Shown here: piece after piece, positions 46,151 to 54,114 of the stretch
Layout of the letters: each line of letters starts with the position of its first letter
Position numbering within the stretch: the first letter of the stretch is position 1
Assembly: GCA_947495295.1 (NCBI GenBank)
Contig: CANLYJ010000004.1
Coordinates: 62,001 to 126,000, forward strand
Length of the DNA: 64,000 bases
Direction of reading: 5' to 3'
Origin: an uncultured Paracoccaceae bacterium
GTDB lineage: Bacteria > Pseudomonadota > Alphaproteobacteria > Rhodobacterales > Rhodobacteraceae
Program-made: the position numbers and the translations under genes
Notes under the pieces: model-generated
The model's database searches: none
Told to the model about the DNA's origin: nothing
What the model saw: only the letters and a program-made list of their open reading frames with translations

Positions 46151-46960
46151 TCAGAAGTCGGGTGTTACACCGGGCAGGTTCAGGGCACGGATCAGTTCGC
46201 GCAGCTCCTGTCTGGCGGCGATATTCGACATGCTGAGGCTGGTGACCCCGATGTCGCGCAAGTCCAGCAGGGTCAGTCCACGTGGGAACAGTTCACGAAA
46301 AACCACCCGTTCGCTAAACCCCGGGGCGGGACGAAAGCCAATCCGCTTGGCCAGCTTGTTGATCGCGGCTTCCATCTTTTGCTTATTGATCATGGCTTGC
46401 GTGCCCAGCCGGTTACGCAGCACGATCCAGTCGATCGGGTTCATGCCCGCCTGCGCGCGCATCTGCCGCGCGCTCCAGACCATTTCGGCGTAAACGGAAG
46501 GGCTGACAATCTCTGCCGCCTCATCATCGACATGGGCCAACAGGTCGAAATCCACAAAACTGTCATTCAGTGGGGTGATCAGCGTGTCCGACATTGCGTG
46601 GGCCAGCTGACTGAGCCGTGTATGCGAGCCGGGGCAGTCGATCAGTATGAAGTCGCAGACATCATGCATCGCCTCAACCGCCTGAGACAGGGCCTGATCC
46701 TGCGCGTTTTGTCCTGTGGCCAAAGTTTCAGGATCGATCTGGGGCAATTCGGCGTAGTCGGGTGTGGGGAGTGCCAGGCCTTCCTTTTTCAGAAAGCTTT
46801 GCCTGTTGGCAATGTATCGCCCCAGCGTTTGCTGGCGCAGGTCAAGATCAAGCGTGCCGATCTTGTGCCCCATACGGGCCAGTGCCGTCGCCACATGCAT
46901 TGAAACGGTCGATTTTCCAGCGCCCCCTTTTTCATTGCCAACAACAATAATATGCGCCAC
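46151..46960 (-). CDS. mipZ: Division plane positioning ATPase MipZ
   Basis: A 269-residue ParA/MinD-superfamily ATPase. The deviant Walker A motif EKGGAGKSTVSMHVA lies at residue ~9, with LDLDLRQQTLGRY (Walker A') and FILIDCPG (Walker B) following. The C-terminal LRDIGVTSLSMSNIAARQELR is typical of MipZ in alphaproteobacteria. MipZ forms a gradient from the chromosome origin with ParB and blocks FtsZ assembly away from midcell. It is transcribed alone, divergent from the helicase gene. Confidence 0.9.
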   Translation of the reverse strand: MAHIIVVGNEKGGAGKSTVSMHVATALARMGHKIGTLDLDLRQQTLGRYIANRQSFLKKEGLALPTPDYAELPQIDPETLATGQNAQDQALSQAVEAMHDVCDFILIDCPGSHTRLSQLAHAMSDTLITPLNDSFVDFDLLAHVDDEAAEIVSPSVYAEMVWSARQMRAQAGMNPIDWIVLRNRLGTQAMINKQKMEAAINKLAKRIGFRPAPGFSERVVFRELFPRGLTLLDLRDIGVTSLSMSNIAARQELRELIRALNLPGVTPDF

Positions 46961-47374
46961 GCCATCGTTCCCATCATGCCGAATTTCGCACTCTATAGTT
47001 GGTGGGTGGGTGCGATGGAAGCGACCCCGCGGCTGCGCAAAAAAATATTTACGGACCCGTGATTTATGCGCCTTACCGACAACGAAGCAGGTTGAAATCG
47101 GCCCTAACTCTTGACAGCGCCACGCATAAGGCGCATGTGCCAGTCAACCGATGCAGGCTGCCGCGTGAGCAGCGCGGGGCATTCCGTGATCCGCACGGCA
47201 TCGTCTAGATTTTGGTTCCCATCATCACGCGAGGGGTCCCGCGCCAAATCGGCGCCCGGGCAATGTGGTGCGGGCCGTCAGCATATTGGCGCAACCTTGC
47301 AATGGGTCACGACATCCGGTCGGGACCCAAACGATATGTGCGGGGATCATCCCTGCAAGAATAGGATATCCTTT
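46961..47374 (+). promoter_or_regulatory. Long upstream region of the DEAD-box helicase gene
   Basis: A 414-bp gap between mipZ and the helicase gene with no convincing ORF. A TTGACA hexamer at 47111-47116 could be a -35 element, but the -10 candidate 17 bases later (CATGTG) is poor. If used, transcripts would carry a leader over 200 nt, as seen for several cold-induced RNA helicase genes. No known RNA family was recognised. Confidence 0.35.
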
Positions 47375-48652
47375 ATGGATTTTGATATGCTGGGCCTTGC
47401 GCCCCGACTTGTAAAAGTACTGAAAGAACAGGGGATTACTGATCCCACCCCGATCCAGACCCAAGCCATTCCACACGCCATGAATGGTCGTGATGTGATG
47501 GGCCTGGCACAGACCGGCACGGGCAAAACGGCCGCCTTTGGCTTGCCGATGATCAATGCACTTTTGAAGGCAGGCACGAAGCCCGGTCCAAAGACGGTGC
47601 GCGGACTGATCCTTGCGCCGACCCGCGAATTGGCCAAGCAGATCGCCGATAACCTAACTGCTTATACCAAGGGCACTCATCTGAAGGTTGCTCTTGTCGT
47701 TGGTGGTGCCGGGATCGTGGCCCAGACCAAGCGTTTGGCGGGTGGTGTTGATCTGTTGGTTGCTACCCCCGGTCGTCTGATTGATCTGCTGGATCGGCGC
47801 GCGGTGCGGTTGGATCAGACGGTCTATCTGGTGCTGGACGAGGCCGACCAGATGCTCGACATGGGGTTCATCCATGCGCTGCGCCAGATCGCGCCGCTCT
47901 TGGCGAAGGATCGCCAGACGATGATGTTCTCGGCCACGATGCCAAAGCTGATGAACGAACTGGCCAATACGTACCTGACGGATGCTGTGCGTGTGCAAGT
48001 GAACCCGCCGGGCCAAGCGGTCAAGAAGATCAACCAGTCGGTGCATTTCGTGGCGCAAGCCGCCAAGCTGGACCTGCTGATCGAGCTGCTGGATGCGCAT
48101 CGCGATGAATTGGCGCTGGTGTTTGGGCGAACCAAGCATGGCTGTGAGAAACTATATAAAGTGCTCGAGAAGAAGGGTTTTGCCGCCGCTTCTATCCATG
48201 GCAACAAGTCCCAAGGGCAGCGCGAACGCGCATTGGCAGCCTTCAAAGCGGGCAAGGTGCGTGTGTTGGTGGCGACGGATGTGGCTGCACGGGGCATCGA
48301 TATTCCCGATGTGCGCCATGTCTATAACTATGACCTGCCCAATGTTGCTGAAAACTATGTGCACCGGATCGGGCGTACTGCGCGTGCGGGTGCCGATGGG
48401 GCTGCCGTGGCGCTGGTGGCACCGGATGAAATGATTGAGCTTCAGGACATCGAAAAGGCGATGAAAGAGGCGATCCCCGTCGCCTCGGGTCGTCGTTGGG
48501 AGGTCCAGCCGGGGCAGAAAAAGCGGCCCAATGGCGGTGGTGGACGTCGTGGTGGTGGTGGCAATCGGCAGGGTAAACCTGGTGCTGCTGGCAAACCTGG
48601 CGGGCAGCGCAGGCGTGGCGGTAACCGGTCGCGCGGCAAATCGGCCGCCTGA
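47375..48652 (+). CDS. DEAD-box ATP-dependent RNA helicase (RhlE/CsdA-like)
   Basis: A 425-residue helicase. In order: Q motif region (GITDPTPIQTQAIP), Walker A AQTGTGKT, PTRELAKQ, the DEAD box in VLDEADQMLDMG, SATMP, then the second RecA domain with VATDVAARGIDIPDV and HRIGRTARAG. The tail is Gly/Arg-rich (RRGGGGNRQG, RRRGGNRSRG), an RNA-binding extension. Such helicases act in ribosome assembly and RNA decay, often at low temperature. The ATG at 47375 (AGGA eight bases upstream) is used; an 88-codon upstream extension is rejected. Confidence 0.92.
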   Translation: MDFDMLGLAPRLVKVLKEQGITDPTPIQTQAIPHAMNGRDVMGLAQTGTGKTAAFGLPMINALLKAGTKPGPKTVRGLILAPTRELAKQIADNLTAYTKGTHLKVALVVGGAGIVAQTKRLAGGVDLLVATPGRLIDLLDRRAVRLDQTVYLVLDEADQMLDMGFIHALRQIAPLLAKDRQTMMFSATMPKLMNELANTYLTDAVRVQVNPPGQAVKKINQSVHFVAQAAKLDLLIELLDAHRDELALVFGRTKHGCEKLYKVLEKKGFAAASIHGNKSQGQRERALAAFKAGKVRVLVATDVAARGIDIPDVRHVYNYDLPNVAENYVHRIGRTARAGADGAAVALVAPDEMIELQDIEKAMKEAIPVASGRRWEVQPGQKKRPNGGGGRRGGGGNRQGKPGAAGKPGGQRRRGGNRSRGKSAA

Positions 48653-48663
48653 CCCTGTCTAGG

Positions 48664-48978
48664 TTACCCGTATTTGCGAAATGCTTCCATCTCGATGGCA
48701 AGTTTGGTTTGCAGTTCGGACAAATGCATCATTTCGTCCTTGCGCGCATCTGCATCTGTGAGTGTCTTCAGGCGCGCGTGAGCGGCCAGTATTTGCTGGC
48801 GCAAGATCACAACCGGCGATTTGGTGTTTGCCTCTTTCATCATCCGCTTCAGCACCGCGTTCTGCGGATCATCCAGATGTGGCAAAGGTTGACCCGCGCC
48901 GGGCAGGTTATCAAATTCACCGCGCCGTTCGGCATTTTGCACGATTTGATCAATGAGCGAACTAAGTGGGTGATCCAT
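48664..48978 (-). CDS. DUF1992 (DnaJ-associated) family protein
   Basis: A 104-residue helical protein. SLIDQIVQNAERRGEFDNLPGAGQPL at the N-terminus is the DUF1992 signature; the family contains a motif also found C-terminal to some J-domain proteins. Function unknown. Convergent with the helicase gene and 12 bases from its stop. Confidence 0.9.
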   Translation of the reverse strand: MDHPLSSLIDQIVQNAERRGEFDNLPGAGQPLPHLDDPQNAVLKRMMKEANTKSPVVILRQQILAAHARLKTLTDADARKDEMMHLSELQTKLAIEMEAFRKYG

Positions 48979-49001
48979 GGCTGATGGTTTTCTCGTCTAG
49001 A

Positions 49002-49027
49002 AAGATGGGTTGAAACCCATCTTACGA
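49002..49027. repeat. REP-like palindrome, copy 1
   Basis: A 10-bp perfect inverted repeat (49002-49011 and 49014-49023) with a 2-nt loop, followed by ACGA. Its reverse complement matches copy 3 (52741-52766) across nearly the whole unit, so it is a dispersed element rather than chance. It lies between DUF1992 and the rpmE terminator. Confidence 0.8.
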
Positions 49028-49040
49028 TATCCATCGCGCA

Positions 49041-49076
49041 AAGAAAAACGCCGCTCTCAGTTTCAGGAGCGGCGTT
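49041..49076 (-). terminator. Intrinsic terminator after rpmE
   Basis: On the minus strand a perfect 10-bp stem (49067-49076 with 49047-49056) and 10-nt loop are followed by TTTCTT. It lies 38 bases past the rpmE stop and ends the large ribosomal-protein block. Confidence 0.9.
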
Positions 49077-49088
49077 CGATAATTGCAA

Positions 49089-49106
49089 GATGGGTCTTGA
49101 CCCATC
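49089..49106. repeat. REP-like palindrome, degenerate copy 2
   Basis: GATGGGT (49089-49095) and ACCCATC (49100-49106) form a 7-bp stem with a CTTG loop. The core is the same as in the other two copies but the flanking bases differ. It lies 7 bases past the rpmE stop codon, before the terminator. Confidence 0.6.
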
Positions 49107-49113
49107 CCCGGTC

Positions 49114-49335
49114 TTAGAAGCCCAGACCAGCGTATTTGTTCTTGAACTTGGACACGCGACCGCCTGCGTCCATCAAGCGAGTAGATCCGCCATTCCATGC
49201 AGGGTGCACGGAAGGGTCGATATCGAGCGCCATCTGATCGCCTTCCTTGCCCCAAGTTGACTTCATCTGAACGATCGTGCCGTCAGTCATCTTGACATCG
49301 ATCATGTGATAATCGGGATGGATATCTTTTTTCAT
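49114..49335 (-). CDS. rpmE: 50S ribosomal protein L31
   Basis: A 73-residue L31 starting [19 protein letters not shown]. The four zinc-binding Cys of the C+ form are absent, so it is the zinc-independent (C-) form that is common in alphaproteobacteria. [19 protein letters not shown] is typical. It follows rplS by 11 bases and is last in its transcript. Confidence 0.96.
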   Translation of the reverse strand: MKKDIHPDYHMIDVKMTDGTIVQMKSTWGKEGDQMALDIDPSVHPAWNGGSTRLMDAGGRVSKFKNKYAGLGF

Positions 49336-49346
49336 CTCTGACGTCC

Positions 49347-49730
49347 TTATGCTTCAGCGCCCTTGGGGGCCTTGTAGTTGGTGACCTCGGCGATACGCGC
49401 GGATTTACCACGACGCGACCGCAGATAATACAGCTTGGCGCGACGTACCCGACCGCGGCGAACCACTGTGATGCTGTCAATATTGGTGGAATGCAGGGGA
49501 AATACACGTTCCACGCCTTCACCAAATGAAATCTTGCGAACGGTGAACGATCCGGCGATGCCTTTTCCGTTCTTACGGGCGATGCAGACGCCTTCATAGT
49601 TCTGCACACGGGTGCGTGTGCCCTCGGTCACTTTGTAACCGACGCGGATGGTATCACCCGCTTTAAAATCGGGGATATCTTTCCCCAGCGCAGCAACCTG
49701 CTCCGCTTCCAGTTGTGCGATCAAATCCAT
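49347..49730 (-). CDS. rplS: 50S ribosomal protein L19
   Basis: A 127-residue L19 beginning [16 protein letters not shown], with [38 protein letters not shown] and [10 protein letters not shown] as in all L19 proteins; it sits at the 30S-50S interface. AGGAG lies seven bases before the ATG at 49730; a longer in-frame start is not used. Followed at once by rpmE. Confidence 0.97.
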   Translation of the reverse strand: MDLIAQLEAEQVAALGKDIPDFKAGDTIRVGYKVTEGTRTRVQNYEGVCIARKNGKGIAGSFTVRKISFGEGVERVFPLHSTNIDSITVVRRGRVRRAKLYYLRSRRGKSARIAEVTNYKAPKGAEA

Positions 49731-49997
49731 TAATCCGCTCCTAATGTCTAGCACGGGTTATCCCGTGACGTGTACGTGGCGTCAGAGCTGCGTGTCGTTA
49801 TCGGGTCCGGTCATGCCGCCCGCCGCAGGGTGCCGTCATCATTCGTTTTTTGTGATCGTCCGGCGCTGTCTGGTGGTTTTTGCCCCAACGAAGGGAATCC
49901 CAAATATCCGACAGTTCCATAGACCAAGACACTGGAATCAGTTGCCCGGCCCAGCGATGCGTCTATCTACGGCTAAGCAGACGATGGATCAAGAGGT

Positions 49998-50034
49998 TTT
50001 CGAGGGCGGATAAAATCAAAAACCGCCCTCGAAA
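49998..50034 (-). terminator. Hairpin downstream of the YceI gene
   Basis: A perfect 12-bp stem (49998-50009 with 50023-50034) with a 13-nt A-rich loop lies 13 bases past the stop codon. There is no T-run after the stem on the minus strand, so terminator function is likely but not certain. The remaining ~240 bases toward rplS hold no gene; an rplS promoter may lie there. Confidence 0.65.
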
Positions 50035-50046
50035 TGGTTGGGATAT

Positions 50047-50631
50047 TTATGCTTCTGCGTCGAAGATCAAGCGCATTGTAACTGGGAAGGTCCGCGTGAT
50101 CCCTGGCAGATCGGCCAGTTGCATCAACTTGTCGATACCCGGATCGATGCCGGCTTCTTCCGTGCTGACATAAAGCATGCTGTTTGTCGTCACCAACACT
50201 TGATCGGCTGTGGTACGCATCACAAAAACATCAAGATAGACCGGAATTTCCTGCCCCAGCAGCGCCAGATCACCATCGATTTCGGTGACAAGGCTTTCAC
50301 CGACCCCAAGGGCCGCCATTTCATCCATGTCGATACTGGCTTTCAGCATGGCTGTGGCTGCGCCACCAAACACGTGCTCACCAATCCGTTCATTGCGAAT
50401 ATCAATGTTGGTTTGAACAGATGTCAGATCGATTTCGACCTCTGCCGTGCCATCGGTAGCAACCTTGCCGGACAGCCTTTGAAAGCTGTGTGCTTCACCA
50501 ATAGTATCTTTCTTGACCGAGCCGAAGGCTACGATTGATTGATCACTATCAAGGGTCCAGCTTTCGGCAATTGCACCGGTCGATGCCAACATGCCGAGCG
50601 ATATGGCCATTGTTCCAAAGAGGTTTTTCAT
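50047..50631 (-). CDS. YceI family periplasmic protein
   Basis: A 194-residue protein with a signal peptide (KNLFGTMAISLGMLASTGAIA). The mature part starts ESWTLDSDQSIVAFGSVKKDTIGEAHSF and fits the YceI lipocalin-like barrel that binds isoprenoid lipids, although the second half is more divergent than usual. It sits on the same strand between trmD and rplS, 99 bases after trmD, interrupting a gene order that is normally tight, and has a hairpin after it. Confidence 0.85.
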   Translation of the reverse strand: MKNLFGTMAISLGMLASTGAIAESWTLDSDQSIVAFGSVKKDTIGEAHSFQRLSGKVATDGTAEVEIDLTSVQTNIDIRNERIGEHVFGGAATAMLKASIDMDEMAALGVGESLVTEIDGDLALLGQEIPVYLDVFVMRTTADQVLVTTNSMLYVSTEEAGIDPGIDKLMQLADLPGITRTFPVTMRLIFDAEA

Positions 50632-50730
50632 TCTTTAATCCTTACGTCTCAAGGGGCCGCAGCCCTTTGCACTCAATAAATATCGGTTCCAAAGCGATAT
50701 TTTTATTAAATGGCCAAATCTTGACCCAAA

Positions 50731-51534
50731 TTAGTCTTTTGCTGTCCTTTCATTATAGCTGGCCCACAAATCCGGGCGGCGTTCCTTTGTAATTTGTTCT
50801 GCCTTGTGACGCCGCCAGGTCGCGATTTTGGCATGATTACCTGATAGTAAAACGTCGGGAACATCATGCCCTTGCCAGGTTGCGGGTTTGGTATATTGCG
50901 GGTGTTCGAGAAGACCGGCGCCAAAGCTTTCTTCAACGGCACTTTCGGCATTTCCAAGCACGCCAGGCAGTAGACGCACGGTGGCGTCGATCATCGCTTG
51001 TGCGGCAATTTCTCCGCCTGTCATGACAAAATCTCCCAGGCTGACTTCGGCTATATTGAAGTGCTGTAAGATACGTTCATCCACGCCTTCAAAACGACCG
51101 CAAAGTAGGGTGACACCGTCGGCGCGTGCCCAATCCCGTGCCATACCCTGATCAAATCGGCGTCCGCGCGGTGATAGATAGACAAGCGGCATTATGCCTT
51201 TTGCATTGCGCTGCGTGTCAGTAATAGCGCTTTCCAGTACATCGGCGCGCAGGACCATCCCAGCCCCCCCACCGGTAGGCGTATCATCAACATTGCGATG
51301 TTTCCCGATCCCATATTGACGCAGGTCATAAGTCTGCAGTTGCCACAGGCCATCCTGCAGCGCCTTGCCCGTCAGGCTTTCACCCAGAACGCCCGGGAAG
51401 CTCTGAGGGAACAGGGTGATGATTTGCGCAGTCCAGGCACCGGCAAGTGCTGGCGTGTCCGTCATAAGTTCGCGCGGTTTCAGTGTTGGGCTGATCGACT
51501 TGCGACCGGCGGCTTTGGGGATCTGGTCAGTCAT
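50731..51534 (-). CDS. trmD: tRNA (guanine-N1)-methyltransferase
   Basis: TrmD methylates G37 of tRNAs reading CNN and CGG codons and prevents frameshifts. The 267-residue SPOUT protein has the trefoil-knot SAM site: VYLSPRGRRFDQ, LLCGRFEGVDERI and SLGDFVMTGGE, then a C-terminal domain (LEHPQYTKPATWQGHDVPDV). About 30 extra N-terminal residues precede the usual core; an alternative start at 51465 would remove 23 of these. Neither has a clear ribosome site. Confidence 0.95.
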   Translation of the reverse strand: MTDQIPKAAGRKSISPTLKPRELMTDTPALAGAWTAQIITLFPQSFPGVLGESLTGKALQDGLWQLQTYDLRQYGIGKHRNVDDTPTGGGAGMVLRADVLESAITDTQRNAKGIMPLVYLSPRGRRFDQGMARDWARADGVTLLCGRFEGVDERILQHFNIAEVSLGDFVMTGGEIAAQAMIDATVRLLPGVLGNAESAVEESFGAGLLEHPQYTKPATWQGHDVPDVLLSGNHAKIATWRRHKAEQITKERRPDLWASYNERTAKD

Positions 51535-51582
51535 GCGCAGGGGTTTAGGCGAATTGGTTCCGCAAGGAAACCGATCCTGCGC

Positions 51583-52104
51583 CTAAGCGTCACTATCGGC
51601 GACAAACAGACCGTCAGGCGGATCTGCGATGATACGCTTTTGGTTCAAATCCACTGTCGGAACAGCGGTTTGTGTGAAGGGCAACAACACGGTTTCAGAT
51701 TGCCCGGATACCGTGATTTCGAGCAGGTCACCGGCGCCGTGATCCATGACCTGTTTGACGGTGCCTAACGTGACGCCACCTGTATCAAGTACGGTCAGCC
51801 CGATCAGGTCAGTATAGTAGTATTCGTCGTCGGGCAGCGACGGCATCTGCGCTCGTTCTGCAAAAAGGCTGCTATTGCGCAACGCATCGGCATCTTCCTT
51901 TGTAACGACGCCATCCAGACGGGCCGTGAACCCGTTCTTGATTTGCCCGGTCAATACGACTTGGGCAAAGCTGCGGCCATGATCCGTATAAAGCGGGGCG
52001 TAATCGGCAATTGCCTGCGGGTTGGCGCAAAAGGATTTCAGCCGGACCTCGCCATGGACGCCAAATGATCCACCAATTGATCCAACGATGACACGATCAG
52101 TCAT
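51583..52104 (-). CDS. rimM: 16S rRNA processing protein RimM
   Basis: A 173-residue RimM, needed for maturation of the 30S head. The N-terminal barrel starts VIVGSIGGSFGVHGEVRLKS, and the PRC-barrel half has EYYYTDLIGLTVLDTGG and a final DPPDGLF. Its start overlaps the stop of the tiny upstream gene by 8 bp, and trmD follows 48 bases later. Confidence 0.95.
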   Translation of the reverse strand: MTDRVIVGSIGGSFGVHGEVRLKSFCANPQAIADYAPLYTDHGRSFAQVVLTGQIKNGFTARLDGVVTKEDADALRNSSLFAERAQMPSLPDDEYYYTDLIGLTVLDTGGVTLGTVKQVMDHGAGDLLEITVSGQSETVLLPFTQTAVPTVDLNQKRIIADPPDGLFVADSDA

Positions 52105-52249
52105 TGATCAGCTCTGCTCCTACGCAAATATTGTCGATCCATAATCCGCCGCCAGCATTACAGGTGGTCTGTGCATTGCTGCGTTCGTAAAGTACACCCG
52201 CAATGAAGGCGCCTCCTGTAAAGATGATCAAGCGCAGCAAACGGAACAT
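52097..52249 (-). CDS. Small membrane protein (50 residues) between rpsP and rimM
   Basis: A short frame from ATG 52249 to TGA 52097 reads MFRLLRLIIFTGGAFIAGVL and continues with a Cys pair (TTCNAGGGLWIDNICVG) and an acidic end. It has one N-terminal membrane helix or signal anchor; the two Cys, ten residues apart by count, could form a disulfide in the periplasm. GAGG lies shortly before the ATG and the stop overlaps the rimM start by 8 bp, which supports real, coupled translation. No known domain. Confidence 0.78.
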   Translation of the reverse strand: MFRLLRLIIFTGGAFIAGVLYERSNAQTTCNAGGGLWIDNICVGAELIND

Positions 52250-52269
52250 GGGGCCTCACGGGGCAAATG

Positions 52270-52301
52270 CGTATTGCCCGGAGTAGTGCCCGGGCAATAC
52301 G
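52270..52301 (-). terminator. Hairpin downstream of rpsP
   Basis: A perfect 12-bp stem (52270-52281 with 52290-52301) with an 8-nt loop lies 10 bases after the rpsP stop. No T-run follows on the minus strand, so it may be a partial terminator or RNA-processing site that sets the ratio of S16 to the downstream rimM-trmD mRNA. Confidence 0.65.
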
Positions 52302-52310
52302 ATGTTTCGC

Positions 52311-52715
52311 TTACTCTTCAGCCGCAGCTTCTTCAGCAGGCGCTTCTTCGGCTGGTGCGTTTGCAGCTTCTTCTGCCGCTTTGGCTTTTTCAGCTTTCTC
52401 TTCAGCGCGGGCCTGGGCTGCTTTGCCCGGTGTGCCCTTCTTGGGGTTGCTGCGATCCTTCTTGGGCAGCTCGCCTGCGGCTTCCAGCATACGGGATATA
52501 CGGTCGGTTGGCTGTGCGCCTTCGCCCAACCAGTATTTCACGCGCTCCATGTTCATTTTCACGCGCTCTTCGCTATCTTTGGGCAGCATGGGGTTATATG
52601 TGCCCAGCTTTTCAATAAAGCGACCATCGCGCGGCATGCGGCTATCAGCAGCCACAATTGCGTAAAACGGACGTTTCTTAGAGCCGCCACGGGCCAAACG
52701 AATTTTCATAGCCAT
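52311..52715 (-). CDS. rpsP: 30S ribosomal protein S16
   Basis: A 134-residue S16. The core [19 protein letters not shown] and [11 protein letters not shown] with [15 protein letters not shown] is standard. The C-terminal ~45 residues are a low-complexity Lys/Ala/Glu tail ([20 protein letters not shown]), typical of alphaproteobacteria. AAGGAG lies eight bases before the ATG at 52715. Confidence 0.97.
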   Translation of the reverse strand: MAMKIRLARGGSKKRPFYAIVAADSRMPRDGRFIEKLGTYNPMLPKDSEERVKMNMERVKYWLGEGAQPTDRISRMLEAAGELPKKDRSNPKKGTPGKAAQARAEEKAEKAKAAEEAANAPAEEAPAEEAAAEE

Positions 52716-52740
52716 CAGATTTTCTCCTTACAGATGGTTT

Positions 52741-52766
52741 GTAAGATGGGTTTCAACCCATCTACG
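52741..52766. repeat. REP-like palindrome, copy 3
   Basis: A 9-bp inverted repeat (52744-52752 and 52755-52763) with a 2-nt loop. The unit from GTAAGATGGG to CATCTACGA matches copy 1 at 49002-49027 in the opposite orientation. It overlaps the last codons of the chorismate mutase gene by four bases and lies before rpsP. Confidence 0.8.
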
Positions 52767-53058
52767 ATTGATGTTGTTTGTGGTGTTGGATGACTTCCTG
52801 AATAATGAAGTTCAGGAATTTCTTGGCAAATTCCGGGTCAAGATTGGCCCGGTTCGCAAGGTCGGTAAGACGCGCGATCTGTTGTTCTTCGCGCGCCGGA
52901 TCAGAAGGGGGCAGGTCGTGCTCAGCCTTAAGCACGCCCACGGCCTGTGTGTGTTTGAACCGCTCGCCCAATGTATAGACAAGAATAGCATCAAGCCGGT
53001 CGATACTTTCGCGGTGACCTTTGAGCAGAGCAGCAGCACGGGTTACAGCATCAGTCAT
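52762..53058 (-). CDS. Chorismate mutase, AroQ class
   Basis: Chorismate mutase turns chorismate to prephenate for Phe and Tyr synthesis. This 98-residue all-helical protein has the AroQ pattern: HRESIDRLDAILVYTLGERF (first-helix Arg), the Lys in GVLKAEHDLPPSDPAREEQQ, and the C-terminal FLNFIIQEVIQHH. It overlaps the upstream acetyltransferase stop by 8 bp and lies 46 bases before rpsP. Confidence 0.93.
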   Translation of the reverse strand: MTDAVTRAAALLKGHRESIDRLDAILVYTLGERFKHTQAVGVLKAEHDLPPSDPAREEQQIARLTDLANRANLDPEFAKKFLNFIIQEVIQHHKQHQS

Positions 53059-53617
53059 TGCTGTCTCCTTTCTTGGGATAACGGAACGCGATCACATTTT
53101 CGACGTAGCGCGGATGGGGGGCGCCTTTGACCGCGCCTAACCTTTCGGCGATACGGATCGAGGCCGTATTTGCCTCGGCGATGTAGCTGACAAAATCAGA
53201 CCCGTAGATGCGTCGGCAAAGGGGCAGCAATGCACTGGCGGCTTCGCTGGCATAACCATTGCCTTCGGCGTCCTGGGTCAACAACCAGCCAAGTTCGGGG
53301 TCAGGATCACCAAATTCATGACCCAGCAGCACCATGCCTTGCACAGTGCCGTCATGCGTGGTGATCGTCAGTGCGCCATGGCCGCGCAGCACCCAGCCTG
53401 CCACCAATTGGTTGAAATCCAGCCAGGCGTCTTCCGGGGTGAAAGGGCCCCCAAAATGCACAGACCTGTCCGAGGTCCAGATCGGTTCCAGCACCGCCCA
53501 GTCACTGATCCGCGGCAGACGCAACACCAGTCGCGCTGTTTCGATCACGGGAACCGTTGCTTGCAATGCAGCAATCTGATTGGCCCCGTTTGGTGGCGCT
53601 TTTGTCCAACTGGTCAT
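53051..53617 (-). CDS. RimJ/RimL-type GNAT acetyltransferase (array member 6, last)
   Basis: A 188-residue protein of the acetyltransferase_3 type. TARLVLRLPRISDW starts the fold; FGGPFTPEDAW, then DPELGWLL and the acetyl-CoA loop AEGNGYASEAASALL follow; TASIRIAERLGAV is the C-terminal motif. It has ~25 extra N-terminal residues compared with its five neighbours. Its ATG overlaps the upstream stop by 4 bp (ATGA) and its stop lies inside the start of the chorismate mutase gene. Substrate unknown; family members acetylate protein N-termini or small amines. Confidence 0.9.
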   Translation of the reverse strand: MTSWTKAPPNGANQIAALQATVPVIETARLVLRLPRISDWAVLEPIWTSDRSVHFGGPFTPEDAWLDFNQLVAGWVLRGHGALTITTHDGTVQGMVLLGHEFGDPDPELGWLLTQDAEGNGYASEAASALLPLCRRIYGSDFVSYIAEANTASIRIAERLGAVKGAPHPRYVENVIAFRYPKKGDSND

Positions 53618-54114
53618 GCTGCACCTCGCCGGTGCCGGTAAACTAACGTGCCTTCGTCTTCGGGCGCTTCTGCGCTTGGGTCCAAGACGCCACCCAGTTT
53701 TTCCGCAACACGGATTGACGCAGAGTTGCGTTCGCCAATGTAGCTTACGACGCTCACCAGATCAGTCGTGGCGAAGGTATGATCAAGTATCGCGCGCGCC
53801 GCCTCGGTTGCCAGACCCAACCCTTCGAAACCATCGTAAACGAACCATCCGCATTCGGGCTCTGGAAAATGCGGCGGGTGGACCAGGCCCACACCGCCGG
53901 CGAGCTGACCATCCATCTCGATGGCAAGCGTGCCAAACCCATAAAGCGGCCATGTCGCGATATCATTGGTAAACCATGTCCAAGCCTTATCGCGGTTAAG
54001 CGGGCCGTCCATATGCACGGCACGGTCGCTGCCCAGAAAGGCAGCGTAGGCATCAAAATCGCTGCGCAAGTAGGGGCGCAGGATCAGGCGTTCGGTGTGC
54101 AGGGTCGGGATCAT
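53614..54114 (-). CDS. RimJ/RimL-type GNAT acetyltransferase (array member 5)
   Basis: A 166-residue protein. MIPTLHTERLILRPYLRSDF opens it; MDGPLNRDKAW, PEPECGWFVYD, the acetyl-CoA loop FEGLGLATEAARAIL and SASIRVAEKLGGVL follow. A longer in-frame start ten codons upstream is not used because the chosen ATG makes the 4-bp ATGA overlap seen at every junction of this array. The Cys in place of Leu or Ala before GWF is peculiar to this copy. Confidence 0.92.
   Translation of the reverse strand: MIPTLHTERLILRPYLRSDFDAYAAFLGSDRAVHMDGPLNRDKAWTWFTNDIATWPLYGFGTLAIEMDGQLAGGVGLVHPPHFPEPECGWFVYDGFEGLGLATEAARAILDHTFATTDLVSVVSYIGERNSASIRVAEKLGGVLDPSAEAPEDEGTLVYRHRRGAA

Noticed and set aside
47111-47374. 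88-codon N-terminal extension of the DEAD-box helicase
   Set aside because: The extension has no helicase feature and low-quality composition, whereas the ATG at 47375 has a ribosome site and the family's normal N-terminus.
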